64,000 nucleotides of DNA. Origin: Agathobacter sp. Its GTDB lineage: Bacteria > Bacillota > Clostridia > Lachnospirales > Lachnospiraceae. This document shows positions 1 to 11,016 of the stretch, in pieces. Below the pieces are notes generated by a model. The model did no database searches and was not told the DNA's origin. It worked only from the letters and a program-made list of their open reading frames with translations. A program made the position numbers and the translations under genes. The stretch lies in contig JAFQRZ010000022.1 in NCBI GenBank assembly GCA_017409825.1, positions 61,496 through 125,495 of the forward strand. Reading direction: 5' to 3'. Each line of letters opens with the position of its first letter. The stretch's first letter is position 1.

Positions 1-32
1 ATATTCGCTATTTGGAAAGATTATTTTCTTTT

Positions 33-1358
33 CTATCGCCATATTTCATAGTCAACCTTTTCCTTTAGCACATCTTCGCTCGGAAGTCTCCACTCACCTA
101 AAACTTCATCTGCCCATTTTTCTAAATTTTCCACACAAAATTCCGAACCGCAATGTCGTAAAATCCCATGTGAATGTGCCAATTCATCTGTATAATCATC
201 TAAGAAATATACATTTCCAAACCGATAATCGTTTTGAAACTGATATACCATCGGTATCGCACCCGTTTCCGCTTCTAATATTTCTACCGTTTCACCATCC
301 GTCTCAAACGTTACCCATGCCATCGCTTCCAGCATGGTTTTGGCCTTATCCTGTGTGGAAACGTAATTTCCCAAAGAATAGTAACATAACGCACGATTTC
401 CATTCTCTGCTTCAATCCATTCAATTGGCTGAATTACATGTGGATGTGTTCCAAGAATCAAATCTGCACCAGCCTCCGTCATCTGCTTTGCAAAAGCCTT
501 CTGATAAACAGTGGGAATAAACGTATACTCATTCCCCCAATGCGGACAGACAATAACCACATCTGCCACCTCTTTCGCCGCTGCAATATCCGTTAATACA
601 TCTGGATGAATCGTTTTAAAATCGATTTTTCCCGTCTTTTTATTCCAATCACAAAGCATTGCCAAATGTCCCTGAAGCCACTTAGGTAATGTACTCAAAT
701 TCGGACTATATGTATAATTCAATATCGCAAATGTTACTCCATCTATCGTTAAAAGGCCAATATCCTGATTTGGTTCATCTATCTCTTTAAATATGCCTGT
801 CATTACAATTTCCGGATATTTCTCCCAAAAATCAATGCAATTATTAATTCCTTCTATCCCTTTATCTGCAGCATGATTTGTGGCATGTAACACTACATTA
901 AATCCTGCATTTGCAATCCCATCGCCTACTTCCGTCGGAGAATTAAAACGTGGATATGCAGAAAATCCCAACTGATTTCCACCTAAAATTGTCTCCTGAT
1001 TTGTAATTTTGATATCTGCCAATGCCAAATAATCTTTGATTGGCTCAAACATAAAATCATAGTTTCTCGAACCATCTGCCTGCAAACCAGAATTCACGAC
1101 ACTTAAATGCATTAAATTATCTCCCGTCATCATGAGATGAATTTTTCTGGTTTCTTTTTCTTCCTTCTCTATGTCCTCTGTAATATCGTTCTCGATTTTG
1201 TCAAGCAGATCTGTTGTTTCATTCATTTGTGTATTATTTCCTGCTACTGCTTCCTGTTCCTTATTTTTTTCAAAATAATTCCATAAAACACTACCTGACA
1301 ATAGCAAACAACACACAATCAAAACAATGCAGGTCCATATTAGCCCATTCTTCCTCAT
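33..1358 (-). CDS. CapA/PgsA-family membrane-anchored phosphoesterase-like protein
   Basis: This 441-residue protein belongs to the CapA (poly-gamma-glutamate capsule) family, which has a calcineurin-like metallophosphoesterase fold. Residues about 5-25 form a hydrophobic signal anchor, followed by a Glu/Lys-rich linker. The family blocks are visible: TGDNLMH (about 78-84), NQETILGG, NHAADKG, CPHWGNEYT and GTHPHVIQPIE, whose Asp, Asn and His residues normally bind metal. I placed the start at the ATG preceded by AGGTGATGTA; the open frame extends 32 codons further upstream but crosses the glgCD terminator. No capsule genes are adjacent, so the substrate is unknown. It could equally be a general cell-envelope phosphoesterase. 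The family call is firm; a role in capsule is not. Confidence 0.85.
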   Translation of the reverse strand: MRKNGLIWTCIVLIVCCLLLSGSVLWNYFEKNKEQEAVAGNNTQMNETTDLLDKIENDITEDIEKEEKETRKIHLMMTGDNLMHLSVVNSGLQADGSRNYDFMFEPIKDYLALADIKITNQETILGGNQLGFSAYPRFNSPTEVGDGIANAGFNVVLHATNHAADKGIEGINNCIDFWEKYPEIVMTGIFKEIDEPNQDIGLLTIDGVTFAILNYTYSPNLSTLPKWLQGHLAMLCDWNKKTGKIDFKTIHPDVLTDIAAAKEVADVVIVCPHWGNEYTFIPTVYQKAFAKQMTEAGADLILGTHPHVIQPIEWIEAENGNRALCYYSLGNYVSTQDKAKTMLEAMAWVTFETDGETVEILEAETGAIPMVYQFQNDYRFGNVYFLDDYTDELAHSHGILRHCGSEFCVENLEKWADEVLGEWRLPSEDVLKEKVDYEIWR

Positions 1359-1370
1359 TACATCACCTAT

Positions 1371-1406
1371 AAAAAAAGACGTTGCAGACTTATGTCCACA
1401 ACGTCC
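1371..1406 (-). terminator. Intrinsic terminator after glgCD
   Basis: On the minus strand GACGTTG pairs with CAACGTC and is followed by seven T residues. It lies between the glgD stop and the CapA-like start. Confidence 0.8.
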
Positions 1407-1428
1407 TTCATTCTGTTGTTTTTTAAGA

Positions 1429-2577
1429 CTATACTGTCTGTTTCTTAGCAACAAATACCTGGAAAGAATCTGTTCCTACTAATGATTTGCCAGATGTGAT
1501 TGTAACATCTTTATCAGTAATAACATATTCAAGGTTTGCACCTTCGCCAACAACTGTATCCTGCATTAATACACAGTTCTTAACTTTAGCGCCTTTTGCA
1601 ACTTTAACACCTCTGAAAAGTACAGAGTTTTCAACTTCACCTTCAATTACACAACCATCAGCTGCCATAACGTTAGAAACTTTAGCACCTTTGATATATC
1701 TTGTTGGGTTGTCATCACGAATCTTAGTCCATACTGGGCCAGGTCCGAAAAGTGCGTCTAAGTTATCAGCTTCAAGAAGTCTCATATTTTCATCGAAGTA
1801 GCTCTTCATATCGTGGATAAATGCAACGTATCCATCGTAGCAGTATCCCTGGATGTCAAGCATATCAATCTGTGGAGCAAGTACGTCTCTTTCGAAACAT
1901 GTAAATCCAAGTACGTATGCTTCATCGATTAAACGGATAAGAAGTTCTCTTTCAATTACATAAATGTTCATTGAGAAGTTTACTTCACCGTCTCTCTTAG
2001 AGTTAACGAATAACTGTGTTACACGGTTGCCTTCTACGTCAAGTGTGTAATATAAGTCATGGTTTGTTCCAAGAGGTTTTTTGAAGTTTTCAGGAATTTC
2101 CTGTTTGCGATATACAACTGTAACATCTGCACCACTCTTCTTGTGAGCCTCAATAACTTCACCATAGTTGATGTTTGCTACTACGTTTGCATCTGACATT
2201 ACAACGTATTTTTCTTTCTGTGATACAAGGAAGCTCTTGATGCTTTCTAAAGCTTCTACACGTCCGTTGTATACTTTGATTGTTTTCTGAGCGTATGGAG
2301 GAATAACATTTAAACCACCATTTTTACGTGCAAGGTCCCATTCACGACCAGATCCAAGGTGATCCATAAGTGAAAGGTAATTTTCACGTGCGATTAATGA
2401 GATATTGTCGATTCCAGCACGAGCCATGCTAGAAATAACAAAGTCTACTAAACGATAACGGCTTGCGAATGGAATAGAAGCCATTAATCTTTCTTTTACA
2501 AGTTCTGGTACTAATCCGTCATAGCTGTTAGGAAAAATAACGCCCAACGCTTCATTATTGATAACTTTGTTTAGCAT
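1429..2577 (-). CDS. glgD: Glucose-1-phosphate adenylyltransferase, GlgD subunit
   Basis: GlgD is the non-catalytic or regulatory partner of GlgC in Firmicutes ADP-glucose pyrophosphorylase, which supplies ADP-glucose for glycogen synthesis in the cytosol. The protein has 382 residues. It shows the nucleotidyltransferase fold at the N-terminus ([24 protein letters not shown]) but lacks the GGxGxRL loop that GlgC carries, replacing it with a degenerate stretch around [10 protein letters not shown]. The C-terminus has the hexapeptide-like beta-helix repeats typical of the family ([19 protein letters not shown]). It overlaps the glgC stop by seven bases, so the two are translationally coupled. 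No glycogen synthase or branching enzyme lies in the window. Confidence 0.93.
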   Translation of the reverse strand: MLNKVINNEALGVIFPNSYDGLVPELVKERLMASIPFASRYRLVDFVISSMARAGIDNISLIARENYLSLMDHLGSGREWDLARKNGGLNVIPPYAQKTIKVYNGRVEALESIKSFLVSQKEKYVVMSDANVVANINYGEVIEAHKKSGADVTVVYRKQEIPENFKKPLGTNHDLYYTLDVEGNRVTQLFVNSKRDGEVNFSMNIYVIERELLIRLIDEAYVLGFTCFERDVLAPQIDMLDIQGYCYDGYVAFIHDMKSYFDENMRLLEADNLDALFGPGPVWTKIRDDNPTRYIKGAKVSNVMAADGCVIEGEVENSVLFRGVKVAKGAKVKNCVLMQDTVVGEGANLEYVITDKDVTITSGKSLVGTDSFQVFVAKKQTV

Positions 2578-3779
2578 TTTTCTCCCTCCTTAACATCTTC
2601 ATAAACTTTTGCTGTTGGTCCAACTACTGCATTTGCACCAATCTTTAAGCCAGGACCAACGTGTGCAACATCACCGATGCCACCGCCTGCTGGATGTTCA
2701 CCAACTACTGCGTTTTCACCAACTTCTACATTTTCACCAAGGATACAGTGTTTTACAACTGCACCAGCTTTGATGGTACATCCACCCATAACTACTGCAT
2801 CTTCAACTACTGCGCCTTCTTCTACAGTAACGCCTGCGTAAAGGATAGAGTGTTTAACAGTACCCTTAACGTCACAACCATCTGTAATCATAGAATCTTC
2901 TACAACTGCTGAAGGAGCGATTCTATGTCCTGTATGTCCGCTGTTGCGGCTATAAATCTTCCAATCTTCGTCAAAGAGGTCGATACCAGAGTTTTCTGGA
3001 TCAAGAACTTCCATGTTTGCTTCCCAAAGAGAACCGATAGTTCCTACATCCTTCCAGTATCCATCGAAACGGTATGCATACATTCTTCTTTCGTCTCTTA
3101 AAAGGTTTGGAATAATGTTGTTACCAAAGTCGTTTTCAGATTCTGGATCAGCTTCATCTTCGATAAGATATTTTTTCAAAATATCCCAATTGAATATGTA
3201 GATACCCATTGATGCAAGATTTGACTTAGGATTCTTTGGTTTTTCCTGGAATTCTGTAATCTTGTCATTTTCATCTGTAACCATGAGACCGAAACGTGAA
3301 GCATCATCCCAAGGCACTTCCATAACTGCTACTGAGAATTCAGCATTTTTTGCTTTATGGAACTGTAAGAAGTCGTTATAATCCTGTTTACAAATCTGGT
3401 CACCAGAAAGGATAATAACATACTGAGGATCATATTTTTCAATGAACGCGATATGCTGATAAATAGCATTTGCTGTTCCTTTGAACCAATCAGAACCAGA
3501 TGCTTTCTGGTATGGTGGAAGTACATGAATACCACCATAAAGACGGTCGAGATCCCAAGGCTGTCCGTTTCCAATATAATTGTTCAATTCTACTGGCTGA
3601 TACTGTGTCAATACGCCGACTGTATCGATACCAGAGTTTACACAGTTCGAAATAGGGAAGTCGATGATACGATACTTACCGCCAAATGGAACTGCTGGCT
3701 TTGCAAGGTTCTGTGTCAATGCATACAATCTGGAGCCTTGTCCCCCAGCGAGAAGCATTGCAACCATTTCTTTTGCCAT
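2571..3779 (-). CDS. glgC: Glucose-1-phosphate adenylyltransferase, catalytic subunit
   Basis: GlgC makes ADP-glucose from ATP and glucose-1-phosphate, the committed step of bacterial glycogen synthesis. The 402-residue product begins [13 protein letters not shown] with the catalytic loop [13 protein letters not shown] at about residues 9-21, followed by [16 protein letters not shown]. The C-terminal third is a run of hexapeptide repeats forming a left-handed beta-helix. I chose the ATG behind a GGGGG ribosome site; the open frame extends 12 codons upstream without one. It is first in the glgC-glgD pair. The upstream gap contains a 9-bp inverted repeat that may be regulatory. Confidence 0.95.
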   Translation of the reverse strand: MAKEMVAMLLAGGQGSRLYALTQNLAKPAVPFGGKYRIIDFPISNCVNSGIDTVGVLTQYQPVELNNYIGNGQPWDLDRLYGGIHVLPPYQKASGSDWFKGTANAIYQHIAFIEKYDPQYVIILSGDQICKQDYNDFLQFHKAKNAEFSVAVMEVPWDDASRFGLMVTDENDKITEFQEKPKNPKSNLASMGIYIFNWDILKKYLIEDEADPESENDFGNNIIPNLLRDERRMYAYRFDGYWKDVGTIGSLWEANMEVLDPENSGIDLFDEDWKIYSRNSGHTGHRIAPSAVVEDSMITDGCDVKGTVKHSILYAGVTVEEGAVVEDAVVMGGCTIKAGAVVKHCILGENVEVGENAVVGEHPAGGGIGDVAHVGPGLKIGANAVVGPTAKVYEDVKEGEKC

Positions 3780-3813
3780 AGTTGTTTTCCCCCTTTTTAA
3801 ATATATGTATCCC

Positions 3814-3859
3814 ATCTTTGGATACTCTTGCTAATATAATATCACAGTTGTCCAAAGAT
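3814..3859. repeat. Inverted repeat upstream of glgC
   Basis: ATCTTTGGA at 3814-3822 is mirrored perfectly by TCCAAAGAT at 3851-3859, with 28 bases between. It lies where the glgC promoter should be. I could not define a clean -35/-10 pair. It may be an operator or a leader stem. Confidence 0.45.
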
Positions 3860-3876
3860 TACTAGTAAAATATATA

Positions 3877-3918
3877 CAAAAAAGGCGAAAAAAATAACCA
3901 AAATTATCCTTTTCGCCT
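3877..3918 (-). terminator. Intrinsic terminator after metA
   Basis: On the minus strand GGCGAAA and TTTCGCC form the ends of a long A/T-rich stem, followed by TTTTTTG. It separates metA from glgC. Confidence 0.75.
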
Positions 3919-3925
3919 AATATTT

Positions 3926-4864
3926 TTATTTTTTATCCTTATAAATTTGTTCTGTGTGAATAAAATCGTATGGTGTTGTCTGATATACGTAATAATTTAG
4001 GTAATTATAATACATCAAATTTCCATGCGATCTCCACTGCAAAAGTGGTCTTAGTGTATCATCATCCTGTGGATAATAGTTCACCGGTACCTCAATCGGA
4101 AGATTTCTATCTTTATCTCTACGATATTCTTTATCCAAGGTATATCTATCATATTCTGGATGTCCCATCACATAAATCTGTTTTCCGTCATCCGAAATCA
4201 CTAAGAACACACCCGCTTCATCCGATTCTGCGAGAATCTTCAAATCACTGTGTTTTTCAATATCTTCCTTGCGAACCTCGGTATGTCTAGAATGTGGTGC
4301 ATAAAAAATATCATCAAATCCTCTTACCAATGGCACTCTTCTGTTCATAACCTTATGTGCAAAAACCCCAAACATCTTCGCATCCAAAGGCTTCTTCTGA
4401 ATTCCATAATGATAATATAACGCCGCCTGAGCCCCCCAGCACAAATGCAAAGTTGATGTTACATGAGATTTGGTCCACTCCATAATTTCACAAAGTTCTT
4501 CCCAATAATCCACTTCTTCAAATTCCATCTGCTCTACTGGAGCTCCCGTAATGATAAATCCGTCAAAATTCTGATGTTTTACTTCTTCAAAGGTCTGATA
4601 AAACTTATTCAAATGGCTCATGGACGTATGCGTAGATTCATGACTGTTCGTCTTAATAAAGGTCACATCCACCTGAATCGGTGTATTGGAAAGCGAACGC
4701 AGAATCTGCAATTCGGTATCCTCTTTTAACGGCATAAGATTTAAAATTGCAATGCTAATCGGACGAATATCCTGATGCATCGCACGATGCTCGTCCATTA
4801 CAAATATATTTTCTCTTTCTAAGATTTCCTTTGCAGGTAAATCACTTTGAATTTTAATTGGCAT
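3926..4864 (-). CDS. metA: Homoserine O-acyltransferase (predicted acetyl-CoA specific)
   Basis: MetA acylates homoserine in methionine synthesis. The 312-residue protein starts [15 protein letters not shown] behind GGAGGAG and overlaps the end of the ligase gene by 11 bases. The catalytic residues fall at the canonical positions: Cys142 in HLCWGAQA, and His235 and Glu237 in GHPEYDR. Residue 111 is Glu (GAPVE). Structural work on MetA (Bacillus cereus versus E. coli) links Glu111 to acetyl-CoA and Gly111 to succinyl-CoA, so I predict a homoserine acetyltransferase despite the usual succinyltransferase label. No other methionine genes are adjacent. Confidence 0.93.
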   Translation of the reverse strand: MPIKIQSDLPAKEILERENIFVMDEHRAMHQDIRPISIAILNLMPLKEDTELQILRSLSNTPIQVDVTFIKTNSHESTHTSMSHLNKFYQTFEEVKHQNFDGFIITGAPVEQMEFEEVDYWEELCEIMEWTKSHVTSTLHLCWGAQAALYYHYGIQKKPLDAKMFGVFAHKVMNRRVPLVRGFDDIFYAPHSRHTEVRKEDIEKHSDLKILAESDEAGVFLVISDDGKQIYVMGHPEYDRYTLDKEYRRDKDRNLPIEVPVNYYPQDDDTLRPLLQWRSHGNLMYYNYLNYYVYQTTPYDFIHTEQIYKDKK

Positions 4865-6839
4865 TTTCTCCTCCAAACATTTCAATGAAAGTATCCTCAG
4901 AAATAATTGGTACTCCCAATGATTTTGCTTTTTTATTTTTCGATGAGGTGGATTCCACATCATTGTTTACCAAATAATTCGTTTTTCCAGATACAGAACC
5001 GGCTACCTTTCCACCCTCTGCTTCTACATAGGCCTTAAACACATCTCTGTTTTTAAAATGATGTACATCGCCTGTAATAACAAAGGTCATATCTTTACAG
5101 CGACCATTCTCTGTATTTAACACCTCAACCTTTTGTACCTGAATAACCGCAAGAAGATTTTTCAAAATTCGCGCATTATTCTCATTTGCATACCATTGTA
5201 ATATAGAATTTGATTTTTCGCCACCAATTCCGTCAATATCTTCAAATCCTTTTCCATCTTCCATTCGGTTGAGAAATGCCTCAAAACCGACCGTATGAAC
5301 AATTTTCTTTGCAGCATCAAGGCCAATCATCGGAATACATAATGCAAAAATCAAATTCACCGGATGAATATTCCTACTCTTTTCAATCGCCTTATCCATA
5401 TTTTCGCAAGATTTTTCTCCAAAACCTTCCAACTTGCTAATTGCATCAAAATGCTCTCGCAAACGATAAATATCCGCATATTCTTTGATAAATCCTTCAT
5501 TGATAAAACGAAGCATCGTCTGAACAGATAATCCTTCAATATCCATCGCATTTTTACTTACAAAACGGCTGAATTTCTGCACATTTTTCGCTGTACAATC
5601 TGGATTTGTACAATGCAAAGTTTTGGTTCCGCTATTACTCGTATGAATACGGGTCGCAGCCCTACAAACCGGACACTCTGTAGGAATCTCCACTTCTCCA
5701 ACTGCATCTTTTACTGCGATACATTTTGGAATAATTTTATTTGCTTTAATAACTTCTAAAGTACATTCTCTTCCCACACCAAGACGCTCGATTTCACTTA
5801 AATTACATAACGAAGCTCGCGAAACGGTTGTCCCTTCAATCTGTACTGGTTCGAAAACCGCCACAGGTGAAATGGTCGAAACTGCACATGACCACTCGAT
5901 ATATCTTAATTTACTTTCTACTGATTCGTCCTGCCACTTAAATGCATATCCCGCTCTTGTCGCATGATGTCCAGTTACTCTTCCAGTCGATGCATATTCT
6001 GTATCATCATAACAGATTACCAGACCATCTACTGGCAAATCCATTTTCCCTGATTCCACACGTTTGGTCCATTTCTCAATCATTTCAGGCAATGAGTTTT
6101 TATCACCTTTTTCTCGATCCACTACCGTAAATTTCATTTCCTCGAGATAATGCATTCTCTCCCCCCAGGAAACCATCGGTTCATCCAAATGAACTAAGGT
6201 AAACGCATAAAAATGTACTCTACGAGCCTTCACTTCCTCTACATCATCTAAATTCAACGTACCCGATGCAAGATTACGAGGATTTGCATATTTTTCATCC
6301 TCATCCTCAATCATATCATTGATTGCGGCAAAATCTGAATAGGAAATTGCAGCCTCTCCGCGTACTACCAAATGGCCCTTATATGGAATTTCCAAAGGAA
6401 AGCCTTTGATTGCATTTTTTAAATGCGTAATATTCGTTCCAACGGTACCATTTCCACGCGTCAAAATCTTGACAAGTTTTCCATTATCATAAGTCAATAC
6501 AAGAGTACAGCCATCCAGCTTCCAAGACAGCCAAATCGGATAATCCTCCGCCCATTTTACCAACTCATCCACCTGTTTGGTCTTTGCCAAAGAAAGTGCA
6601 GAAAACTCATGCTGTTCCTTTTTTCCACTGGTACTTTCATATCCTGCGGTTTGTGTAGGACTGTTTGGCAGCACATGACCAGTTTCATCTTCCAAGGCAG
6701 TCAGCTCATCAAACATAGCATCCCACTCGTAATTGGACATAATTTCATCCTGCCCGTTGTAGTATGCTTCAGATGCTTTATTCAACTGTTCTACTAATTC
6801 TTCAATTCGTTTTATTTTATTAGAACTAATATCCGTCAT
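4854..6839 (-). CDS. ligA: NAD-dependent DNA ligase, divergent LigA
   Basis: This 661-residue protein has the whole LigA layout: Ia domain (about 15-55), adenylation domain with KLDG (Lys107 the AMP-accepting lysine), OB fold, a four-Cys zinc finger (CPVC...CTNPDC, about 400-430), helix-hairpin-helix repeats and a C-terminal BRCT domain (about 580-660). Several usually invariant positions differ. The Ia motif reads SNYEWD rather than DxEYD. The residue two before the catalytic lysine is Ser rather than Glu. TRGDG is TRGNG, with GTNIT for GEDIT. It may therefore be a second, divergent ligase rather than the main replicative one; whether the genome has another copy cannot be seen here. It is coupled to metA downstream and lies four bases after rluF. 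Confidence 0.9.
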   Translation of the reverse strand: MTDISSNKIKRIEELVEQLNKASEAYYNGQDEIMSNYEWDAMFDELTALEDETGHVLPNSPTQTAGYESTSGKKEQHEFSALSLAKTKQVDELVKWAEDYPIWLSWKLDGCTLVLTYDNGKLVKILTRGNGTVGTNITHLKNAIKGFPLEIPYKGHLVVRGEAAISYSDFAAINDMIEDEDEKYANPRNLASGTLNLDDVEEVKARRVHFYAFTLVHLDEPMVSWGERMHYLEEMKFTVVDREKGDKNSLPEMIEKWTKRVESGKMDLPVDGLVICYDDTEYASTGRVTGHHATRAGYAFKWQDESVESKLRYIEWSCAVSTISPVAVFEPVQIEGTTVSRASLCNLSEIERLGVGRECTLEVIKANKIIPKCIAVKDAVGEVEIPTECPVCRAATRIHTSNSGTKTLHCTNPDCTAKNVQKFSRFVSKNAMDIEGLSVQTMLRFINEGFIKEYADIYRLREHFDAISKLEGFGEKSCENMDKAIEKSRNIHPVNLIFALCIPMIGLDAAKKIVHTVGFEAFLNRMEDGKGFEDIDGIGGEKSNSILQWYANENNARILKNLLAVIQVQKVEVLNTENGRCKDMTFVITGDVHHFKNRDVFKAYVEAEGGKVAGSVSGKTNYLVNNDVESTSSKNKKAKSLGVPIISEDTFIEMFGGENAN

Positions 6840-6842
6840 TTT

Positions 6843-7631
6843 CTAAATTCCTGTTCTATATATTTTATGCGGTTTGTTTTTTGCCTGGCGTTTCTCATAA
6901 TCAATCGGCGCACTCGAAGATTCCTTTGTAAGCTCCATCAGTTTTTTGTACTCTTCTGAAGTTACCTCACGATACTGTCCTGTTTTTAAATCTCCAAGCG
7001 TAATATTCATAATGCGTACTCGTTCTAGCTTTTCTACGCGATATCCAAAATATTCACACATACGGCGAATCTGGCGATTCAGTCCCTGCGTCAAAACAAT
7101 GCGAATCTTACGGTTCGCAATCTTTTCCACCTTGCATTTACGAGTGGTCGTATTTAGTTCCACTAACGGAACACCGCCAGCCAATCCTCGTACGAAACTA
7201 TCCGTCACAGGTTTGTTTACTGTAACAATATATTCTTTCTCATGATTGTTGCCTGCACGCATGATTTTGTTTACGAGTTCGCCATTGTTCGTCATAAGAA
7301 GTAAACCTTCCGAATCCTTATCCAGTCTTCCAATTGGATAAATCCGTTTTGGATACTTCATAAAATCAATCACATTGTTTTTTTCTCGTTTTTCTGCAGT
7401 ACACACAATCCCTGCTGGCTTATTTAAAACCAGAAGCACCATTTCCTCTTCCTTTTGTACCGGACGACCATTCACGTATACCACATCCTCTGGCATAACA
7501 CGATCCCCCGTGTTTGCTACGTGGTCATTAATTGTAATCTCACCATTTTCTATTTTTCTATCCGCTTCTCTTCTGGAACAAACACCTGCTTCACTTAGGA
7601 ATTTGTTAATTCGAATGCCATTGTTTTCCAT
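6843..7631 (-). CDS. rluF: 23S rRNA pseudouridine synthase, RluF type
   Basis: The 262-residue enzyme isomerises a uridine in 23S rRNA. Residues 1-60 form an S4 RNA-binding domain (INKFLSEAGVCSRREADRKI). The catalytic motif GRLDKDSEGLLLMTNNG has the active Asp, and the C-terminal block is NRQIRRMCEYFGYRVEKLER. The stretches IVTVNKPVTDSFVRG, IMRAGNNHEKEY and RIMNITLGDL match my memory of E. coli RluF (U2604) better than RluB or RsuA. The start ATG follows upstream GGAAATCAAT. Three bases separate its stop from the ligase start, so the two probably share a transcript. Confidence 0.88.
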   Translation of the reverse strand: MENNGIRINKFLSEAGVCSRREADRKIENGEITINDHVANTGDRVMPEDVVYVNGRPVQKEEEMVLLVLNKPAGIVCTAEKREKNNVIDFMKYPKRIYPIGRLDKDSEGLLLMTNNGELVNKIMRAGNNHEKEYIVTVNKPVTDSFVRGLAGGVPLVELNTTTRKCKVEKIANRKIRIVLTQGLNRQIRRMCEYFGYRVEKLERVRIMNITLGDLKTGQYREVTSEEYKKLMELTKESSSAPIDYEKRQAKNKPHKIYRTGI

Positions 7632-7668
7632 ATTGATTTCCTTAGTTCCAATATTTATAAATTGAAAT

Positions 7669-7696
7669 AACGGAGACTCATTCTCAAGTCTCCGTT
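7669..7696. terminator. Stem-loop between the SH3 gene and rluF
   Basis: AACGGAGACT and AGTCTCCGTT form a perfect 10-bp stem with an 8-base loop. No strong T-tract follows on either strand, so it could be a weak terminator for the SH3 gene or a processing hairpin. Confidence 0.55.
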
Positions 7697-7703
7697 ACAG
7701 TTT

Positions 7704-8921
<1,218 letters not shown>

Positions 8922-8946
8922 TTTATCCTCCAGGTAAATAACATAA

Positions 8947-9018
8947 TGCAACCGGCGGGAATCGAACCCACACCCCAGGAGTCGGAGTCCTGTGTTCTAT
9001 CCATTATACTACGGCTGC
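8947..9018 (-). tRNA. tRNA-Arg (anticodon CCG)
   Basis: The minus strand folds as a cloverleaf. The acceptor arm GCAGCCG pairs with CGGTTGC. The anticodon stem CAGGA/TCCTG closes a seven-base loop CTCCGAC, giving anticodon CCG (codon CGG). The T-arm contains GGTTCGATTCC. The 72 bases include the discriminator A; CCA is not encoded. Confidence 0.93.
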
Positions 9019-9060
9019 GTTATCTAAATAGTGTATCAAACGACCAACTAAAAGTCAACC

Positions 9061-9810
9061 TTACGAAAGACTTAATACGTTGAGAATTTCTTCCATTTTT
9101 TGCATAGAAATCTGTCCAGGCGCACTTGCATTTTTACCTGCACTAAAAGTTACGCACGAACCAAATAATTCACCACTCACACGGGAAATAGTACCAAGTT
9201 TGCCCATTGACATAGTAATCAGTGGCTGATTTGGATATCTCTTATGAAAATGGTTCGTTTCTGACAATAAACGCAAGACATCTTCAGCGCTTTGTGGCAT
9301 CATCGCCAGCTTCACAATATCAGCATTACTATGTTTCATCTGTTCTAAAAGCATGAACAAAATATCCGCAGATGGCGTCTCATGAAAATCGTGATGCGAA
9401 GTAATCACCTTCGCTCCCATCTTCTGCAAATTGTAAACTTCAACATCCGCATCTTCTGTATAAAAATATTCGACATCAATAAAATCTACCACCTTGGACT
9501 CCGCCGCTACCTGATGTAAATCAAATATCATTTCACTCTCCAACGAACATTGTCCCCCCTGTTCCTTGGAACGAAACGTAAACACTAAAATCGTATGTTT
9601 CACAAGAGCTGCAATTTCTCTTAACACTTCGCGCACCGCATTCAAGCTCTTCACTCCTTCAAATGCGTCCACACGCCATTCAATCATTTCTGTCTGAAGT
9701 TCCACTAAACGTTTCACTTCTGCAATGATATCTTCTTTCTTAGAATCCATGACTGAAACACAGATTAATGGTTTCCCTTCTCCAATGATTTTATCTTTCA
9801 CCTTTAACAT
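9061..9810 (-). CDS. aroD: 3-dehydroquinate dehydratase, type I
   Basis: AroD dehydrates 3-dehydroquinate to 3-dehydroshikimate in the shikimate pathway by a Schiff-base mechanism. The 249-residue product carries the catalytic His in ITSHHDF and the Schiff-base Lys in ADIVKLAMMP. The substrate-contact block MSMGKLGTISRVSG and the C-terminal APGQIS are also present. I prefer the internal ATG (MLKVKDK) preceded by GAAGGAAATTGGAAAT; an ATG seven codons upstream has no visible ribosome site. The gene is divergent from aroF across a short gap with a promoter in each direction, so the two shikimate genes can be read independently. Confidence 0.93.
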   Translation of the reverse strand: MLKVKDKIIGEGKPLICVSVMDSKKEDIIAEVKRLVELQTEMIEWRVDAFEGVKSLNAVREVLREIAALVKHTILVFTFRSKEQGGQCSLESEMIFDLHQVAAESKVVDFIDVEYFYTEDADVEVYNLQKMGAKVITSHHDFHETPSADILFMLLEQMKHSNADIVKLAMMPQSAEDVLRLLSETNHFHKRYPNQPLITMSMGKLGTISRVSGELFGSCVTFSAGKNASAPGQISMQKMEEILNVLSLS

Positions 9811-9846
9811 ATTTCCAATTTCCTTCTCCATAAGATATTATTTTTT

Positions 9847-9875
9847 ATTATACCTACAATAACAAATTATTGCAA
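9847..9875 (-). promoter_or_regulatory. Sigma-A promoter for aroD
   Basis: On the minus strand TTGCAA (9870-9875) and TATAAT (9847-9852) are separated by 17 bases. Confidence 0.7.
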
Positions 9876-9895
9876 TGAAATACGCACATGAAAAA

Positions 9896-9924
9896 TTGAC
9901 ATTTAATGCGAAAAATATTATTAT
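9896..9924 (+). promoter_or_regulatory. Sigma-A promoter for aroF
   Basis: TTGACA (9896-9901) and TATTAT (9919-9924) are separated by 17 bases. The predicted start site is about 30 bases before the aroF ATG. Confidence 0.75.
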
Positions 9925-9961
9925 TAATGAATATTTATGCAATTTGATGAGGAGTACTATT

Positions 9962-10990
9962 ATGAGTTTCAAATTTTTAAATCAATTACCAAGTCCAGAA
10001 GAAATCAAGCGTGAATATCCACTATCAAAGGAATTAACCGAATTACGCGCCACACGTGACCAAATGATAAAAGACGTCATCTCTGGAGCCGATGATAAAT
10101 TTTTAGTTATTATCGGACCTTGTTCTGCAGACAACGAAGATTCTGTATGCGACTACGTAAGCAGGCTTACCAAAATTCAGGATGATGTAAAAGACAAAGT
10201 TGTTATCATCCCTCGTATATATACAAACAAACCTCGTACCAATGGTACTGGCTATAAAGGAATTGCTTCTCAGCCAAACCCTGAGAAGAAAGAAGATATG
10301 GTGGAAGGCTTAATCGCCATGAGAAAAATGCACATTCGCGCCATCGCAGAAAGCGGGCTCACTTGTGCAGACGAAATGCTCTACCCTGAAAACTGGGGAT
10401 ACGTCGAAGATTTATTGGCTTATGTTGCTATCGGTGCACGCTCAGTCGAAGACCAACAGCACCGCCTAACTGTAAGTGGATTTGATGTTGCATCCGGTAT
10501 GAAAAACCCTACTAGTGGCGATTTCTCCGTAATGCTCAATTCTGTTTATGCAGCACAGCAGTCTCACCATTTCGTACATCGTGGCTACGAAGTAGAAACT
10601 TCCGGCAATCCATACGCTCACGTAATCCTCCGTGGTGCCACAAGCAAACACGGAAACAACGTGTCAAACTATCATTATGAAGATTTGATGCGATTACATG
10701 AAAAATACGAAAAAATGGATGTGGTAAATCCTGCCGCAATCATCGATACCAACCATTCTAATTCTGGGAAAAAATACAAGGAACAAATTCGTATTGCAAA
10801 GGAAATTCTTCACAGCCGTCGTCACAGTGAAGACCTTCACAAACTTGTAAAAGGTCTTATGATTGAAAGCTATATTGAAGAAGGTGCACAATCCATCGGC
10901 GAAGGTATTTATGGAAAATCTATTACAGACCCATGTTTAGGTTGGGAAGATACCAAGAAATTAATTTACGACATTGCAGAAGGATGCTAA
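9962..10990 (+). CDS. aroF: 3-deoxy-7-phosphoheptulonate (DAHP) synthase, AroF/AroG type
   Basis: This enzyme condenses phosphoenolpyruvate and erythrose-4-phosphate at the entry to aromatic amino acid synthesis. The 342-residue protein starts MSFKFLNQLPSP after GAGGAG; the open frame extends upstream through the promoter. Class I-alpha motifs are clear: GPCSADNEDSV with the metal-site Cys, PRIYTNKPRTNGTGYKG for PEP/E4P binding, and DTNHSNSGKKY. It resembles the feedback-regulated E. coli AroF/G/H group, but the effector amino acid cannot be told from sequence. It is followed at once by its own terminator. Confidence 0.95.
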   Translation: MSFKFLNQLPSPEEIKREYPLSKELTELRATRDQMIKDVISGADDKFLVIIGPCSADNEDSVCDYVSRLTKIQDDVKDKVVIIPRIYTNKPRTNGTGYKGIASQPNPEKKEDMVEGLIAMRKMHIRAIAESGLTCADEMLYPENWGYVEDLLAYVAIGARSVEDQQHRLTVSGFDVASGMKNPTSGDFSVMLNSVYAAQQSHHFVHRGYEVETSGNPYAHVILRGATSKHGNNVSNYHYEDLMRLHEKYEKMDVVNPAAIIDTNHSNSGKKYKEQIRIAKEILHSRRHSEDLHKLVKGLMIESYIEEGAQSIGEGIYGKSITDPCLGWEDTKKLIYDIAEGC

Positions 10991-11016
10991 AAAAGGACGG
11001 CTCAGCCGTCCTTTTT
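10991..11016 (+). terminator. Intrinsic terminator after aroF
   Basis: GGACGGCT and AGCCGTCC form an 8-bp GC-rich stem with a one-base loop (or a 7-bp stem with a three-base loop), followed by TTTTTA. Confidence 0.9.
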
